Source: Alphaproteobacteria bacterium (lineage in GTDB: Bacteria > Pseudomonadota > Alphaproteobacteria > Micavibrionales > Micavibrionaceae). Taken from it: a stretch of DNA of 64,000 nt. Position numbers and translations under genes: made by a program. The notes under the pieces are model-generated. The model worked only from the letters and a program-made list of their open reading frames with translations, ran no database searches and was not told where the DNA came from. Shown here piece by piece: positions 52,336-59,426 of the stretch; the stretch's first letter is position 1; every line of letters begins with the position of its first letter. The stretch is taken from NCBI GenBank assembly GCA_016699735.1, contig CP065008.1, positions 2,294,001 to 2,358,000 of the forward strand, read 5' to 3'.

Positions 52336-53454
52336 ATGGGGTACTTTAGATTTATGGACAGTAAGTGGATTCCTTCTATGCTGGAAGGCTGCTTGCGCGT
52401 GGGGAATGCAAGATATTACCGCCTTTTGGAACTTGTTTCCGGAGATGAATGGATAGGCGACAAAGCGGAAGCTACTGCCGTGGGAGATACTGGGCCATTG
52501 TCCATCACACCAAGCAACAGCGACCCAAAAACTCTCCAAATGTTGGAGGATAACCGCATAGCAAACATTTCCCCTGGATCGTCATTTATTGTTAAAGATG
52601 GAGTAAAAATCATCAGTTATGCACACTGTTACATATTCTCTTTTTCAGTAGGAGTTTTAGAAAATTTAAAATCAATCATGTGTGATACTACAAGACCCCA
52701 GTATGCATACAATGGTTGCCTAGAAATACTTGATATTGAAGGCCTATGTGAGTGTTTATGGTCAAAAGGTAAAGTTGATGAAAAGCCTCTGCAAGAGTTT
52801 TTTACGAAGATGGAGCATGGTGCGGTTAAATATTCAGGGCAATTAAATGATCCATGGTCTGCACCAATTCAAGCAGACCCATTCCTAAAGGCGCAAAAAT
52901 ATACTTCCCAATCAGAATATAGAATAATTTTTCATAGTCGCCCTGAAACTAAAGGGGATCATAAGACGATTTTATTTCCCGATGTTGATAAGTTTTTTAG
53001 AATAGCTTTTCAAGATTTAACCTCTTCACCGCCCTCAAAGAAATCGCAGAAAAGAACAAAAAAAGAAACTGTTACCCATCTCGCTAATATTCAAAAAATT
53101 ATGAAAAAACAAAGTGATAAAGAATCGCAACTTTTTATAGACCGTCATGATAATGCACTAGAAGAAAGTGCCCGTATGCGAGCAGAATTTAACGAAGAGT
53201 TCGTTGCACATCATCTGCGCCCGCTTATTGAGGCTTATTGGGCTCTTCGGTCCCATCACCCTTCCGAAGAGTTGGACCGTGCGCTTGATCCATATCTATT
53301 ATCATCCCAACTTTACCTGCCGCTTTCAGAATATTTATTCGGCCCAAATTATATGTCTTGGGATAATGAATATATGTGGGAAAGTATGAAAAAAAACACG
53401 CCAGAGCCATGTCTATTTGAGCAGCTTATTAATGATAAAACTGTTCTTGATTAA
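52336..53454 (+). CDS. AT-rich cargo gene of the tRNA-Thr micro-island
   Basis: Not recognised. A 372-residue soluble protein starting MGYFRFMDSKWIPSMLEG; the N-terminal pattern (bulky aromatic-rich strand, LRVGNARYYRLLEL, then GDEWIGDKAEA) resembles a set of poorly described proteins often in accessory DNA. The middle is lysine-rich. AGGG lies upstream of the ATG. It is much more AT-rich than its surroundings and is the only gene between the two 14-bp repeats. A defence or selfish role is possible but unproved. Confidence 0.7.
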   Translation: MGYFRFMDSKWIPSMLEGCLRVGNARYYRLLELVSGDEWIGDKAEATAVGDTGPLSITPSNSDPKTLQMLEDNRIANISPGSSFIVKDGVKIISYAHCYIFSFSVGVLENLKSIMCDTTRPQYAYNGCLEILDIEGLCECLWSKGKVDEKPLQEFFTKMEHGAVKYSGQLNDPWSAPIQADPFLKAQKYTSQSEYRIIFHSRPETKGDHKTILFPDVDKFFRIAFQDLTSSPPSKKSQKRTKKETVTHLANIQKIMKKQSDKESQLFIDRHDNALEESARMRAEFNEEFVAHHLRPLIEAYWALRSHHPSEELDRALDPYLLSSQLYLPLSEYLFGPNYMSWDNEYMWESMKKNTPEPCLFEQLINDKTVLD

Positions 53455-53464
53455 TATTATCAAC

Positions 53465-53539
53465 TGGTGCTGCCGCCGAGGATTGAACTCGGGACCTCGT
53501 CATTACCAATGACGCGCTCTACCACTGAGCTACGGCAGC
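53465..53539 (-). tRNA. tRNA-Thr (anticodon GGT)
   Basis: A complete cloverleaf read on the minus strand: acceptor CGGCAGC/GCTGCCG, D-arm GCTC-AGTGGTA-GAGC, anticodon stem CGTCA/TGACG with loop TTGGTAA (anticodon GGT), T-arm CCGAG-TTCAATC-CTCGG, discriminator A and encoded CCA. It faces away from the direction of the cargo gene; its 3' end lies at the island boundary. Confidence 0.95.
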
Positions 53540-53653
53540 CCGCAGGGGGCATGAAAACCCGCAAAAAGTGGAGGAAACCTACCCAATAAATCCCCCCCTG
53601 TCATCTGTTTTTTTGGCCGCGCCCCTCAGCCGCGGATAAGAAGCGGCGCAGGC

Positions 53654-53998
53654 CTAATTCATGTCGGGATCGGCAGGCCCGCGGCGCAACGCATCCTGCG
53701 GCCGGTCGATAATCCGCTGCGGCAGGCGGCCCCAGACAATCGCCAGCTCCTCGACCGCGTGAGTGATCGCCGCCGGATCATTATCGTTCACCCCGCCCTT
53801 CGTATGCTTCAGGTACCCCGACACCAGCCCGTCCGCCAGCGCCAGCCGCGCATGTTCCACCGGCGTCCCCGGCGGCAGGCGCGAAGGGTCGATATCCGGC
53901 AGGGTCTGCAGACTCGCCGCCGCACCGAGCAGCCCCACGCTCTTGCAGAACGCGAGGAACAAATTCGGCTGGGACAGAGGAAGTCTTTTGGCGCTCAT
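53654..53998 (-). CDS. Hypothetical protein
   Basis: Not recognised. A 114-residue protein from the ATG at 53998 (MSAKRLPLSQPN), with a moderately hydrophobic start (LFLAFCKSVGLLGAAASL) and a helical remainder (HAVEELAIVWGRLPQRI). No clear domain. The longer frame upstream uses GTG and lacks support. Confidence 0.5.
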   Translation of the reverse strand: MSAKRLPLSQPNLFLAFCKSVGLLGAAASLQTLPDIDPSRLPPGTPVEHARLALADGLVSGYLKHTKGGVNDNDPAAITHAVEELAIVWGRLPQRIIDRPQDALRRGPADPDMN

Positions 53999-54079
53999 GA
54001 TCGTCACCCGGGAATCGTGTCTGAAGAGCCTTGAGTATTAACGAAATCATCGCGGAAAGCAAATCGCGGCCCCGCGCCG

Positions 54080-55039
54080 TCATGGCCCCGCCAGAAACGC
54101 CAGCGCCCGCTCATAGGCCTCCGCCCCGGCTCCGCCGTGTCCTTCCACCCACGCGCCCTTGTCGCTGCACGCCCCGATGACTGCGGACAAATTGCGCCCC
54201 GAAAGCACCTGCCCGGAAGAAAGCTCGACAAACCGCCCGTCCGCCTGCTCCGCGATCCGGCAATCGCGCGGATACGGATACCCGACCGGAAGGCTGAGAT
54301 CGTGCAGCGCCGGATGCGTGAACCCGTGCCCCTGCCCCGGATAGACGTAAAGATTGAGCGGCGCCTTCGGGCGGACGGCCTTCACCTTCTGCACAAGCGT
54401 CTCGCACAAGGCGGCGGGCGTAATCTCGTCCGCCCCGCCGGAGTGAATCTGCACAGGCCGACCGGAGAGCCGCAGATCCTTGAGCGTCAACCCGCACCAC
54501 GGATAAAACGCCAGATGGGACCGGAACGGATCGTTTTGATAGCCATAGCGGCGGTGGATGGATGGAAAGGCGGAATAAAGCGCGGGCAAAGCGCCCTTCG
54601 ACAACCCCGCCACCGCGATGCGGTCCCTGTCAATCTCGGGCCACCTCAAAAGATACCGCTGCGCCGCGTAAAGATCATTGAGGATCGAAACCTCGCTCAC
54701 CGCCATCTGGTCGTCGGTGATTTTATCAATCCCCCGCCCCTTGAAACTGTCCACCAGCAGAATCGCCTGCCCCTGCGCCAGAATCCGCTTGGCGAAATCC
54801 CATTCCAGCGACCCGACGCCCAGCGAGCTGTGCAGCACAATCACGGCGGGCACAGGCGCCGCGCCCTTTTGCTGCGGCAAAATAAGGTACCCCCGCCCCT
54901 TCACTTGCTTGAGAGTCGGACCGCCCACCTCATCCAGCCAGCGCGGCGATGCCGTGGCAAAGGAAACCCGCTCCGTCCCCGGCGGCTTGCCCGCGCAGGC
55001 ACAGAGAAAGAGGAGAAGAATGAAAACCGTAAACCGCAT
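54080..55039 (-). CDS. Lipoprotein of the dienelactone-hydrolase-like family
   Basis: Exported alpha/beta hydrolase. Signal peptide with lipobox LCAC (C15). The core has HSSLGVGSLEWDFAKRIL, nucleophile G145-L-S147-K-G149, acid GGADEITPA and histidine GQGHGFTH. This is the dienelactone-hydrolase/acetyl-xylan-esterase-like layout. The ATG at 55039 (GAGG upstream) is chosen over a 30-codon extension. Substrate unknown. Confidence 0.82.
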   Translation of the reverse strand: MRFTVFILLLFLCACAGKPPGTERVSFATASPRWLDEVGGPTLKQVKGRGYLILPQQKGAAPVPAVIVLHSSLGVGSLEWDFAKRILAQGQAILLVDSFKGRGIDKITDDQMAVSEVSILNDLYAAQRYLLRWPEIDRDRIAVAGLSKGALPALYSAFPSIHRRYGYQNDPFRSHLAFYPWCGLTLKDLRLSGRPVQIHSGGADEITPAALCETLVQKVKAVRPKAPLNLYVYPGQGHGFTHPALHDLSLPVGYPYPRDCRIAEQADGRFVELSSGQVLSGRNLSAVIGACSDKGAWVEGHGGAGAEAYERALAFLAGP

Positions 55040-55175
55040 AAAAACCTCAACGCAAGACGGCAGCACTATAGAGCGCCTCGCGCCCGAGGCAAGCCCTTCA
55101 TGAAATTCCTTGCCCCCCTTACCCCCCATGTGCCAGACTCACCCCAAGAGATAAAAACGAAGGGGAGCAACCGCC

Positions 55176-55673
55176 ATGATGGAAAAACTCCACGTTCTGA
55201 TCGTCGATGACGACCCGAACAACCGCGACCGGATCCGCGACTTCTCCGAAGCCCTGCTCTTTGCCAATGAACTCAACATCGAAACCGTGAACAACGCGCA
55301 GCAAGCCCTGCAAAAACTTCAGGGCGTCGGCGGAAATGAGATCGACCTGATCGTCACCGACAACTCCCTGCCCGGCCTTTCGGGCGCCGAAATGGCGCAG
55401 CAAATCCGCAAGAATAAATATTTCGGCGGCGTCCCCATCGTCATGTGCACGGGCGACCCGGAATTCGAACGGGTGAAGAAACTCGCCCTCAACAGCGGCG
55501 TGAACATGGTCATGCACGTCCCCCACTCCGCCGAGGAACTGCTGGAAACCTATAAAAGCGTCCTGCCCCCCGAGGCCTTCGAGCGCCCCGGCGGCTCCGA
55601 CTCCAAATCCCACAAGCCCAACATCGTGGACACCCGCGACCCCGACCCCGGCCACCACCCCAAACCCGGCTGA
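55176..55673 (+). CDS. Degenerate single-domain response regulator
   Basis: A CheY-like receiver, 165 residues. D11-D13, phosphorylation site D62 (IVTDNSLP) and T92 (MCTGDP) are kept, but the conserved lysine after strand 5 is replaced by histidine (MVMHVPHS, H114), so switching may differ. The C-terminal 50 residues are proline/histidine-rich. GGGGAG is upstream. Paralogous to the receiver at 49222. Confidence 0.85.
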   Translation: MMEKLHVLIVDDDPNNRDRIRDFSEALLFANELNIETVNNAQQALQKLQGVGGNEIDLIVTDNSLPGLSGAEMAQQIRKNKYFGGVPIVMCTGDPEFERVKKLALNSGVNMVMHVPHSAEELLETYKSVLPPEAFERPGGSDSKSHKPNIVDTRDPDPGHHPKPG

Positions 55674-55799
55674 CGTCTCTTTCCGGCAACACCTGTAATA
55701 AAAGTGCGGGAAAAGACTCCAAAAACCCTTAGTGTCTAGGCTGAAATTCTGTATCCTCAAAGGGATTCTGAAGATCAATTTCGTATCGGTTTCAACCCC

Positions 55800-55946
55800 A
55801 TGAAGGCACGGAAATCCGACAGGCTTGAAAAACGGGCGTCCGCTTTGCGCGAAAACCTGCGCCGCCGCAAACCCAAGGACGCCGATCCGGCCAAGCCGAC
55901 GACGAAGACCAAAGGCAAAAAGACCGGAAAGGAGGACGGATCATGA
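55800..55946 (+). CDS. Small basic protein upstream of dcd
   Basis: A 48-residue frame starting MKARKSDRLEKRASALRENL, then lysine/threonine-rich to KTGKEDGS. Its stop overlaps the dcd start (ATGA), and the dcd Shine-Dalgarno AAAGGAGGA lies inside its last codons, so it may act as a translated leader for dcd. Highly basic; no known family. Confidence 0.6.
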   Translation: MKARKSDRLEKRASALRENLRRRKPKDADPAKPTTKTKGKKTGKEDGS

Positions 55947-56560
55947 AGAAAATCCTGAAAAACGCGCAGGCGCAGCAAGAGGCGCAAACCGCGGACCTTT
56001 ACGCCCCCGGCCTGCTAGCCGACCACCAGATCCGCCATCTGGCCCTGAATGAGGGCATGATCGAGCCGTTCGTCGAAAAACAGAAACGAAACGGCGTGAT
56101 TTCTTACGGGCTTTCCTCCTACGGCTACGATGCCCGCACCGCCGACGAATTCAAGATTTTTACCAATGTTGACAATGCCTTAGTAGACCCCAAGGACTTC
56201 TCGCAGCAGAGTTTTGTTGACAGACGAGTCGATATTTGCGTTATTCCCCCCAACAGTTTTGCGTTGTCCCGGACGGTCGAATACTTCCGTATCCCGAAAG
56301 ACGTGTTGGTGATCTGCCTGGGGAAAAGCACCTATGCACGCTGTGGATTGATTGTGAACGTCACGCCGCTGGAGCCGGGATGGGAAGGCCATGTGACGCT
56401 GGAGATTTCAAACACGACGCCTTTGCCGGCGCGGGTTTATGCGAATGAGGGCATCGCCCAGTTTTTGTTTTTTAAAGGGAGCAGTATCTGTGAAACAAGT
56501 TACGCCGACCGCAGCGGAAAATACATGGGACAGCGTGGAGTCACGCTCCCCAAGCTTTAA
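55943..56560 (+). CDS. dcd: dCTP deaminase
   Basis: Converts dCTP to dUTP, feeding thymidylate synthesis. The dUTPase-type fold shows SYGYDARTADEFKIF (about 60), the active region GKSTYARCGLIVNVTPLEPG (about 125) and NEGIAQFLFF (about 165). 205 residues, a little longer than typical because of an N-terminal extension. Overlaps the small basic gene by 4 bases and murA by 71 bases. Confidence 0.94.
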   Translation: MKKILKNAQAQQEAQTADLYAPGLLADHQIRHLALNEGMIEPFVEKQKRNGVISYGLSSYGYDARTADEFKIFTNVDNALVDPKDFSQQSFVDRRVDICVIPPNSFALSRTVEYFRIPKDVLVICLGKSTYARCGLIVNVTPLEPGWEGHVTLEISNTTPLPARVYANEGIAQFLFFKGSSICETSYADRSGKYMGQRGVTLPKL

Positions 56561-57878
56561 GGCCGATCCGGCCGCTGCCATCGTCCCGCCGCCCGTTCCG
56601 GCCTCCCCGCTGGATAAGATCCGCATTCGTGGCGGCCGCGCCCTGAACGGCGAAATCAGCGTCAGCGGCGCCAAGAACGCAGCTCTGAAACTCATGTCCG
56701 CCGCCCTGCTGACCGGAGAATCCCTCTTTCTTGAAAACGCCCCCAACGCCCTGCGCGATATCGCCTCCCAGTCCGACCTGCTTGAATATCTCGGCTGCGC
56801 GGTCAAGCGCGAGAGCCGTCTGATGGCCCTCAACGCCAGCACCGTCGACAATTTCACCGCCCCTTATGATTTGGTCCGCAAGATGAGAACCTCAATCCTC
56901 GTCCTCGGCCCCCTTCTGGCCCGCTTCGGTCAGGCGAAAGTCTCCCTGCCCGGCGGCTGCGCGATTGGCACACGGCCCGTAGACCTGCACCTCAAGGGTC
57001 TTGAGGAAATGGGCGCAATCATCAGCATCGAGGAAGGTTACATCAACGCCAAAGCCCCCGCAGGCGGACTGCAGGGCGCAACCATCCGCTTCCCCAAGGT
57101 CTCCGTCGGCGCGACCGAAAACCTGATGATGGCCGCAACCCTTGCAAAAGGCACCACGACCCTCGTCAACGCCGCCCGTGAACCGGAAATCATCGACCTC
57201 GGCGAATGCCTCATCAAGATGGGCGCAAAGATCAGCGGCCTGGGCTCCGACACGATCACCATCGAGGGCATCCCGCACCTCTCCGGCGCACGGCATGAAA
57301 TCCTGCCTGACCGGATCGAGGCCGGAACCTATATCATCGCCGCCGCCATGACCGGCGGGACGGTCCGTCTCAAAAATGCACGCCTGGAACACCTGACCGC
57401 CGCGCTCGGCCACCTCTCGCAGGCCGGAATTGAAGTCGACAAGGACCGCGATGCGGTCATCGTCCACCGCAACGGCCACAAGCTGCGCGGCGTCGATATC
57501 ATGACCGAACCCTATCCGGGCTTCCCCACCGACCTTCAGGCGCAGTTCATGGCCATGCTGACCCTCGCGCAAGGCGCAGGCATGGTGACGGAAACCATCT
57601 TCGAGAACCGCTTCATGCACGTCCCCGAACTGGCCCGCATGGGCGCCGATATTACGGTGCAGGGCAACTCGGCGATCATCCGCGGCGTCGAAAAACTCAA
57701 GGGCGCCGAAGTCATGGCCACCGACCTGCGCGCCTCCGTCGCCCTCGTCCTCGCCGGACTGGTCGCCGAAGGCACCACGACCGTCAACCGCATCTATCAT
57801 CTCGAACGCGGCTACGAGGATATCGCCGGCAAGCTCTCCGCTTGCGGCGCGGACATCGAGCGCGTGGGTGGGGAGTAA
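56490..57878 (+). CDS. murA: UDP-N-acetylglucosamine 1-carboxyvinyltransferase
   Basis: First committed step of peptidoglycan synthesis, transferring enolpyruvate to UDP-GlcNAc. The active cysteine is C157 in LPGGCAIGTRPVDLHL; other hallmarks are RIRGGRALNGEISVSGAKNA and the ENLMMAATLAKGTT and DRIEAGTYIIAAAM segments. I place the start at the GTG at 56490, with GGGAG upstream; this gives a 40-residue N-terminal extension compared with usual MurA and makes the gene overlap dcd by 71 bases in another frame. A later in-frame start would need to lie within the conserved core region. Confidence 0.92.
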   Translation: MKQVTPTAAENTWDSVESRSPSFKADPAAAIVPPPVPASPLDKIRIRGGRALNGEISVSGAKNAALKLMSAALLTGESLFLENAPNALRDIASQSDLLEYLGCAVKRESRLMALNASTVDNFTAPYDLVRKMRTSILVLGPLLARFGQAKVSLPGGCAIGTRPVDLHLKGLEEMGAIISIEEGYINAKAPAGGLQGATIRFPKVSVGATENLMMAATLAKGTTTLVNAAREPEIIDLGECLIKMGAKISGLGSDTITIEGIPHLSGARHEILPDRIEAGTYIIAAAMTGGTVRLKNARLEHLTAALGHLSQAGIEVDKDRDAVIVHRNGHKLRGVDIMTEPYPGFPTDLQAQFMAMLTLAQGAGMVTETIFENRFMHVPELARMGADITVQGNSAIIRGVEKLKGAEVMATDLRASVALVLAGLVAEGTTTVNRIYHLERGYEDIAGKLSACGADIERVGGE

Positions 57879-57880
57879 TC

Positions 57881-58186
57881 ATGTCCAGAATTGACGGCGC
57901 AGGCGGCCCCGCATGGCCCTCCTCCCTCCCCGAAGATCAGGGTTCTGAGGGCGCAGGAAAATCTGAATTCGACAAGGCTTTGGACCGCCAACAGCAGGGA
58001 CTTCAGGTGAACCCGCTGGCGCAAACGCCCCCGTCGGAACTGCAAGCCGCAGAAACGGGCGAAGACGACCCCGATAAACGCGTCCAACCCGCGGCAGAAT
58101 CCGGCGCAGGCGGTAATCAGGACCACGGCAAAGACGACCCGCACGCGGGCCTTGACTGGCGCATTCGTGAACAACTGGGTCTTTAA
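57881..58186 (+). CDS. Small hydrophilic protein after murA
   Basis: A 101-residue, disordered-looking protein (MSRIDGAGGPAWPSSLPEDQ) rich in Gly, Asp, Glu, Gln and Pro with only the C-terminal LDWRIREQLGL looking folded. GGGAG overlaps the end of murA. The short end motif is the best guess at a partner-binding peptide. Confidence 0.55.
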   Translation: MSRIDGAGGPAWPSSLPEDQGSEGAGKSEFDKALDRQQQGLQVNPLAQTPPSELQAAETGEDDPDKRVQPAAESGAGGNQDHGKDDPHAGLDWRIREQLGL

Positions 58187-58200
58187 AAAACTGAAACCCG

Positions 58201-58526
58201 TCAGGGATCTTTAGGCTCGGCCTCAGGTTCAAGAATCACGGTCGATGTCGGCCCCTGACGCAGGAGAATATCGCGCTGCTCGGCAGGAACTGGCAAAACT
58301 GAGGCTTCATGCTGCAATTCCATGAAACGCTTGTGCGCGAAAAGCTTTTCTTCGTTGGTCGTCCCGTAATTCAGATAAGCGGTCGAATACGCGGTCAGCC
58401 ACGCCGCATTGCCGGGATGCCGATCCGCCCCAGAAGCTTAACGCGCCGATCATAGACGCTGAACGCCAGAGCATTCATCTCCATAAGATCAGACTTGCTA
58501 AAACCACTCGTATAAACAATAGACAC
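58201..58526 (-). pseudogene. Frameshifted hypothetical gene
   Basis: Reading from a GTG at 58526 gives VSIVYTSGFSKSDLMEMN to VYDRRVKLLG, then the frame closes. One base added in the G4 run (CCCC at 58428-58431 on the plus strand) restores a frame that reads NAAWLTAYSTAYLNYGTTNE and on to EAEPKDP and a TGA at 58201. The joined product would be about 108 residues. Either a true frameshift or a sequencing error in the homopolymer. Not recognised. Confidence 0.65.
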
Positions 58527-58624
58527 GCCGCACCCCTTTTTTTATAAAACAACAGTCCTTTCGCATTCTAGCGGCAGGCACTATGAAAAACAAGTTTCCG
58601 GCGCTCAAAAAAGCATAAGGCCAT

Positions 58625-59362
58625 ATGAAAACCCGCAGCAAAATTGCCCTCGCCCTGCTCCTGCTCGCCCTCCTCGGCGCGGGGTTTTACGCCTATTATG
58701 CCATGATCCCCGGCAAGGCGGACCTGAACGAAATCCGCGCCCGCGTCTGGCCGAAACTGCAAAACGAACTCGACGCCTTCGGCCTCGCCCCCGGCGGCCC
58801 CCTTTTTATTCGCATCTTCAAACAGGAGAAGGAGCTGGAAATCTGGGGCATAGAAATAAAATCCGCAACGTTCAGGAAATTTAAAACCTACCCGATCTGC
58901 ACTTACTCCGGCAGTCTCGGCCCCAAACAGCGCGAGGGTGACTTTCAATCGCCGGAGGGATTCTATGATGTAACAAGGGACCGCCTGAACCCGCGCAGCA
59001 ATTTCCACCTCGCCTTCGATGTCGGCTATCCGAACGCCTATGACAGGGCGCAGGGCCGCACCGGAAGTTTTATCATGGTCCACGGCGCGTGTATGTCCAT
59101 CGGCTGCTTCGCCATGACGAACGAGGGGATCGAGGAAATCTATCTTCTGGTGGAATCGGCGTTAAACGGCGGGCAAGCCTCCCTCCCCGTCCATATCTTC
59201 CCCTTCCGCATGACCGACGAAAACATGAAGGCGCATGAGGGGGATAAATGGATCACCTTCTGGAAAAACCTGAAGGAAGGCTACGATCTGTATGAGACTT
59301 CGGGCGAGCCTCCAAAGGCAGAAACTGTGGGGCAGTCATATTCTTTTATCGGACGAATATAG
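58625..59362 (+). CDS. L,D-transpeptidase-family protein (YkuD, YafK/DpaA-like)
   Basis: Periplasmic cysteine enzyme acting on peptidoglycan crosslinks. An N-terminal signal anchor (about 7-27) is followed by the YkuD domain: SAGTF-like FRKFKTYPICTYSG, GDFQSPEGFYDV, and the catalytic motif H153-G...S158-I-G-C161 in VHGACMSIGCFAMTNEG. 245 residues. The YafK/DpaA subtype is inferred from the long region after the motif. A 196-base copy of its 3' end lies at 61818-62013. Confidence 0.9.
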   Translation: MKTRSKIALALLLLALLGAGFYAYYAMIPGKADLNEIRARVWPKLQNELDAFGLAPGGPLFIRIFKQEKELEIWGIEIKSATFRKFKTYPICTYSGSLGPKQREGDFQSPEGFYDVTRDRLNPRSNFHLAFDVGYPNAYDRAQGRTGSFIMVHGACMSIGCFAMTNEGIEEIYLLVESALNGGQASLPVHIFPFRMTDENMKAHEGDKWITFWKNLKEGYDLYETSGEPPKAETVGQSYSFIGRI

Positions 59363-59426
59363 TGGAAAACAAAAAAATTAAATGTTTTCAGATAGATAAT
59401 ATTAAATTTGTCCTCTTTTTGAGGCT

